A stretch of DNA of 64,000 nt from Brachybacterium sp. UMB0905. Its GTDB lineage: Bacteria; Actinomycetota; Actinomycetes; Actinomycetales; Dermabacteraceae. The stretch's first letter is position 1. Each line of letters starts with the position of its first letter. The translations under genes were made by a program, and so were the position numbers. The notes beneath the pieces are model-generated. The model made no database searches and was not told the DNA's origin. It saw nothing but the letters and a program-made list of their open reading frames with translations. Positions 61,154 through 64,000 of the stretch are shown in pieces. The stretch covers positions 152,030 through 216,029 of the forward strand of contig NZ_PNHL01000006.1 of assembly GCF_002871795.1 (NCBI RefSeq), given 5' to 3'.

Positions 61154-61984
61154 TCAGAGCACCGCGCGCAGGAAGTCCTTGGTGCGGCGATGGTCGGGCT
61201 CAGAGAAGATCTTCTCCGGCGCCCCCTGCTCGACGATCCGGCCCTTGTCGAACATCATCACCCGCTGGGAGACCTCGCGCGCGAACTGCATTTCGTGGGT
61301 GACGATGAGCATCGAGATGTCGGTCTCTGCGGCGATGTCCTTGAGCACGCCCAGCACTTCGTCCACCAGCTCGGGATCCAGCGCGGAGGTCACCTCGTCC
61401 AGCAGCAGGATCTCGGGGTCCATGGCGAGTGCGCGGGCGATCGCGACGCGCTGCTGCTGCCCGCCGGAGAGCTGGGTGGGGCGCGCATCCTGCTTCGCGG
61501 ACATCCCCACCTTCTCCAGCAGGCCCTCGGCCTTGGCGACGGCCTCGTCCTTGCCCAGCCCCATCACGTGGACGGGCGCCTCGATGAGGTTCTCCAGCAC
61601 CGTCATGTTGGGGAACAGGTTGAAGTGCTGGAACACCATGCCGATGTGGGTGGTGGTGCGGCGGCGCATCTTATCGCTGATGCGCACGCGGCGGCCATCG
61701 CGCCGCTCGTACTGCAGCGGGTGCCCGCCGATGTGGATGTACCCGCCGGTGAGCTCCTCGAGCGTCATCACCAGACGCAGGATGGTGGTCTTGCCGGAGC
61801 CGGAGGGGCCGATGAGGGTGACGCGCTCCCCCGGGGAGACCGTGAAGTTGAGGTCCTCCAGCACGGTGTGGTCGCCGAACCGCTTGAGGACATCGCTGAA
61901 CTCGATGTGGGGGACGGCATCCGACGCCGGGGTGTCGGCCGCGGGGACCGCGCTGCTGCCGGGGGCCGGGGTGTTCTCAGGCAA
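61154..61984 (-). CDS. amino acid/ectoine-type ABC transporter ATP-binding protein (EhuA-like)
   Basis: 276 residues. Walker A GPSGSGKTTIL (about 54-64), signature LSGGQQQRVAIARAL, Walker B ILLLDEVTSALDPELV and the H-loop VTHEMQFAREV mark the polar amino acid (PAAT) ATPase family. A 25-residue Pro/Ala-rich N-terminal extension precedes the domain. Start TTG at 61984, with GGAGAAGAG upstream, overlapping the permease stop by 8 bp. Last gene of a four-gene importer operon. Confidence 0.92.
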   Translation of the reverse strand: MPENTPAPGSSAVPAADTPASDAVPHIEFSDVLKRFGDHTVLEDLNFTVSPGERVTLIGPSGSGKTTILRLVMTLEELTGGYIHIGGHPLQYERRDGRRVRISDKMRRRTTTHIGMVFQHFNLFPNMTVLENLIEAPVHVMGLGKDEAVAKAEGLLEKVGMSAKQDARPTQLSGGQQQRVAIARALAMDPEILLLDEVTSALDPELVDEVLGVLKDIAAETDISMLIVTHEMQFAREVSQRVMMFDKGRIVEQGAPEKIFSEPDHRRTKDFLRAVL

Positions 61985-62618
61985 GTCTCTTCTCCAGTCG
62001 TCGAACGAGGACGGACGTCGGGTAGCTCGCGGCCAGGAAGATGAGGCCGGCGATGGTGATCGGCTCCGTGTAGCGGTAGGTGGCGGCGCCGTAGTTCTGC
62101 GCCTGGTTCACCATCTCCGCCACGTAGATCACCATGAGGAACGGCGTCTCCTTGAACATGGAGATCGCGTAGTTGCCCAGGGCCGGGAGGGTGGCCCTAA
62201 TGGCCTGCGGGATGATCACGGCCCGCCAGGTCCGCGTGTGCGGCAGCGACAGAGCGGTCGCGGCCTCCCACTGACCCTTGGGCACCGAGTCGATGCCGGC
62301 GCGGTACACCTCGGCCATGTAGGTGGTGTAGTGGATGCCCAGCACCCAGATGCCGATGGTGAGCGCGTCGAAATAGGGGGCCAGCAGCAGGTTCGCGAAC
62401 ACCAGCTGCACCACGAGCGGCGTCATGCGGATGAACTCGACCGCGCCGGTCACCGGGGCGGTGATGATGCCCGGGGCGCTGCGCCGCACGATGGCGACCA
62501 CCAGGCCCAGCACCACGGCGATGAGGGTGCCCAGCACCGTGGCCAGCAGCGTGGTCCTGAATCCGTCCAGCAGCAGCGGCAGCGTCGCGACGGCGTGATC
62601 CCAGCTCCACCAGCTCAT
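61977..62618 (-). CDS. ABC transporter permease, EhuD-like (HisM family)
   Basis: 213 residues, five helices. The N-terminus WSWDHAVATLPLLLDGFRTT and the AVEFIRMTPLVVQLVFANLL segment are typical of HisMQ-family permeases; the EAA loop is GQWEAATALSLPHTRTWRAV (core EAATALSLP). The closest family I recognise is EhuD of ectoine/hydroxyectoine importers. ATG 62618 overlaps the EhuC-like stop by 4 bp. Confidence 0.88.
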   Translation of the reverse strand: MSWWSWDHAVATLPLLLDGFRTTLLATVLGTLIAVVLGLVVAIVRRSAPGIITAPVTGAVEFIRMTPLVVQLVFANLLLAPYFDALTIGIWVLGIHYTTYMAEVYRAGIDSVPKGQWEAATALSLPHTRTWRAVIIPQAIRATLPALGNYAISMFKETPFLMVIYVAEMVNQAQNYGAATYRYTEPITIAGLIFLAASYPTSVLVRRLEKRLA

Positions 62619-63376
62619 GCGACCTCACCCCTGACATTGCTGCCGGGGGCGCGCAGCAGCGAGCCCAGGGAATCCTTGAGCGCGGGGCCGCGGCCGATCC
62701 GGTGCTTGGCCCGCACCTCCAGGGCGTTCATGAAGATCACGAGCACCCAGGCGAGCACGAAGTACATCGCGAGCCCCACCAGGAAGGCGAACCAGGTGCC
62801 GGTGGTGCGGCGCAGCTGCTCGATCTGGAAGAAGAGGTCGGCCAGGGTGATGAGGTTGACGATCGCGGTGCCCTTCAGCAGCTGGATCAGCAGGTTGGAC
62901 AGCGAGGGGATCATGAGCGCCCAGGCCTGCGGGATGATGACGCGGAACATGCCGCGCGCCGGGGACAGCGACAGGGCGCTGATGGCCTCGTACTGCCCCT
63001 TGGGCACGGACTGAATGGAGCCGCGCACCACCTCCGCGCCGTACGCCCCGTAGTTCAGGGACAGCGCGAGAATGCCGCACAGCATCGGCTCAAGCTCCCA
63101 GCCCAGCAGGGGCAGCACGAAGAACAGCCAGAACAGCTGCACCACGAGCGAGGTGCCGCGGAAGACCTCCACGAACACGCGGGCGATCACGCGCACGACG
63201 GCGAGCTTGACGGTCTGGGCGATGCCGAACACGAGCGCGATGAGCATCGCCCCGGCGGCGCCGCCCAGAGTCAGCGCCATGGTGACCCCGGCCCCCTCGA
63301 GGAGCTGGGGCCAACGGCCGGCCAGCGCCTCGAGGTTCGCCGGGAGCGTGGAGAAGAAGCCGGTCAGGCCATCCAC
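62615..63376 (-). CDS. ABC transporter permease, EhuC-like (HisQ family)
   Basis: 253 residues with five helices; RVFVEVFRGTSLVVQLFWLFFVLPLLG (core EVFRGTSLVVQLFWLFF) is the EhuC/HisQ signature and YGAEVVRGSIQSVPKGQYEA carries the EAA loop (core GQYEAISALSLSP). GTG start at 63376 behind GGAGGTC. Together with the next two genes it forms a heterodimeric importer for a zwitterion such as ectoine or a polar amino acid. Confidence 0.88.
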   Translation of the reverse strand: MDGLTGFFSTLPANLEALAGRWPQLLEGAGVTMALTLGGAAGAMLIALVFGIAQTVKLAVVRVIARVFVEVFRGTSLVVQLFWLFFVLPLLGWELEPMLCGILALSLNYGAYGAEVVRGSIQSVPKGQYEAISALSLSPARGMFRVIIPQAWALMIPSLSNLLIQLLKGTAIVNLITLADLFFQIEQLRRTTGTWFAFLVGLAMYFVLAWVLVIFMNALEVRAKHRIGRGPALKDSLGSLLRAPGSNVRGEVA

Positions 63377-63434
63377 GAAGACCTCCAGCGGGAGAGGAGT
63401 ACGGGCAGGACTATGGAGCGGGAGGTCGCCGCGG

Positions 63435-64000
63435 TCACTGCAGGGAGGAGAGGTCGCCCTCGCACAGCAGCTCGGCGGTCATGTCCGCGGGCGGCAGCTC
63501 CTCGGCGGTGAAGCCGAAGTCACCCACGATCGACAGGTAGCGCTCCTCGTCGGAGACGATGTCCGCGAGCACCTCGTTGTAGGCGTCCAGCAGGCTGGTG
63601 TCCTCCTTGCGGAACACGGTGCCGCCGGCGCCGACCTGCTTGACCCCGTCGATCTCGGCGACGAAGCTCTCGGTGACCTCGACGTCGATGTTCGAGTTGT
63701 CCTTGAGCCAGTTCAGGGAGATCGCGGTCAGGGCGAAGGCGTCGGCGCGGCCGGAGCTGATGGCGTCCACGCCGTCCTGCGGGCCACCCACCTCGATGGA
63801 GTCCAGGCCCAACTGGGCGGCGTAGTCGGATTCGATCGCGCCGCTCATGGTGGCCACGGTCAGGCCGGAGTCCACAAAGGAGTTCATGTTCTCCAGGCCT
63901 TCGGGGTTGCCGGTGGGGACCATGAGCGCGGTCGTGTACTGGAACTCGGGCTCGGAGAAGGCGGCCTCGGCGCAGCGGTCCGGGAGGATGGACATGCCGG
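63435..64000 (-). CDS. substrate-binding protein of the ehu-like importer (partial, N-terminus beyond window)
   Basis: The frame is open to the window edge; about 188 C-terminal residues are visible of an expected 280-300. Family 3 solute-binding protein: FQYTTALMVPTGNP, TVATMSGAIESDYAAQLG, and GRADAFALTAISLNWL, which is similar to EhuB. The C-terminus ends TAELLCEGDLSSLQ with one Cys. The signal peptide is not visible. It lies 58 bp upstream of the EhuC-like gene, so it is the first gene of the visible operon. Confidence 0.87.
   Translation of the reverse strand, partial: GMSILPDRCAEAAFSEPEFQYTTALMVPTGNPEGLENMNSFVDSGLTVATMSGAIESDYAAQLGLDSIEVGGPQDGVDAISSGRADAFALTAISLNWLKDNSNIDVEVTESFVAEIDGVKQVGAGGTVFRKEDTSLLDAYNEVLADIVSDEERYLSIVGDFGFTAEELPPADMTAELLCEGDLSSLQ

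Noticed and set aside
59105-63014. Long plus-strand open frames antisense to ppc and the ehu-like operon
   Set aside because: They are compositional shadows rich in Arg, Gly and Ala with no recognisable motif, while the minus strand encodes complete enzymes.

Overview
The window is very GC-rich with short intergenic gaps, and it shows actinobacterial hallmarks: a lone groEL ending in a GGM-rich tail behind CIRCE sites, a DUF3263 protein, a LytR_C protein, a PASTA-less Ser/Thr kinase, an FprA-type ferredoxin reductase and an actinobacterial-size phosphoenolpyruvate carboxylase. The gene mix (TreS, GH36 cluster, ehu-type transporter, DUF47/Pit) suggests a member of the Micrococcales, possibly Dermabacteraceae/Brachybacterium-like; that is an inference from gene content, not a database match. 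No rRNA, CRISPR array, prophage or complete insertion sequence is visible; there is one tRNA (Thr, anticodon TGT).

Layout. 0.3-7.1 kb: DEAD-box helicase; an ArsR repressor overlapping a CDF metal exporter; a decayed ECF transporter (frameshifted, truncated ATPase plus an intact T subunit); a luciferase-like monooxygenase and a lipoprotein. 7.1-10.9 kb (minus): an EEP-fold hydrolase and a complete TRAP transporter (dctPQM). 11.2-14.1 kb (minus): groEL with two CIRCE elements, LytR_C and DUF3263 proteins. 14.2-21.2 kb: uracil-DNA glycosylase, three tandem paralogous membrane-anchored proteins of unknown function, trehalose synthase, a long Ala/Pro-rich membrane protein and a small membrane protein. 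21.2-22.9 kb: an 880-bp interval bounded by near-identical direct repeats, then a VapBC/FitAB-type toxin-antitoxin pair and tRNA-Thr. 22.9-31.2 kb: DsbA-like protein, Ser/Thr kinase, AIM24 protein, a fused circularly permuted ATP-grasp/alpha-E protein with a transglutaminase-like partner, and a formate/nitrite-type channel.

31.4-34.7 kb is the most unusual stretch. An intact ferredoxin-NADP reductase gene is followed by a visibly AT-richer 1.2-kb island with two unfamiliar genes (a small membrane protein and a secreted protein that may start at CTG), then by a diverged, internally deleted copy of the 3' part of the same reductase, and finally by a perfect 58-bp palindrome. 34.7-38.4 kb (minus): SDR-like oxidoreductase, SGNH hydrolase, AlaA-type aminotransferase. 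38.7-45.5 kb: an alpha-galactoside utilisation cluster (GH36, two permeases, binding protein, convergent ROK repressor) with no ATPase gene of its own.

45.6-58.1 kb: small conserved proteins, a DUF47/Pit phosphate uptake pair, phosphoglucomutase, a Thr/Asp/Pro-repeat surface stalk protein, low-molecular-weight tyrosine phosphatase, two GNAT acetyltransferases, an App1-domain phosphatase-like protein and an aldo/keto reductase. 58.2-64.0 kb (minus): phosphoenolpyruvate carboxylase and an ehuBCDA-like ABC importer (ectoine/polar amino acid type); the binding-protein gene runs off the window.

Genes working together: ArsR-CDF (metal efflux), dctPQM (organic acid or related solute uptake), GH36 with its sugar permeases, binding protein and ROK regulator (alpha-galactoside import and hydrolysis), DUF47-Pit (phosphate), ehuBCDA (compatible solute/amino acid), VapB-VapC, and the ATP-grasp/alpha-E-transglutaminase pair. 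TreS and Pgm connect to trehalose/glycogen metabolism but are not clustered with other genes of those pathways.
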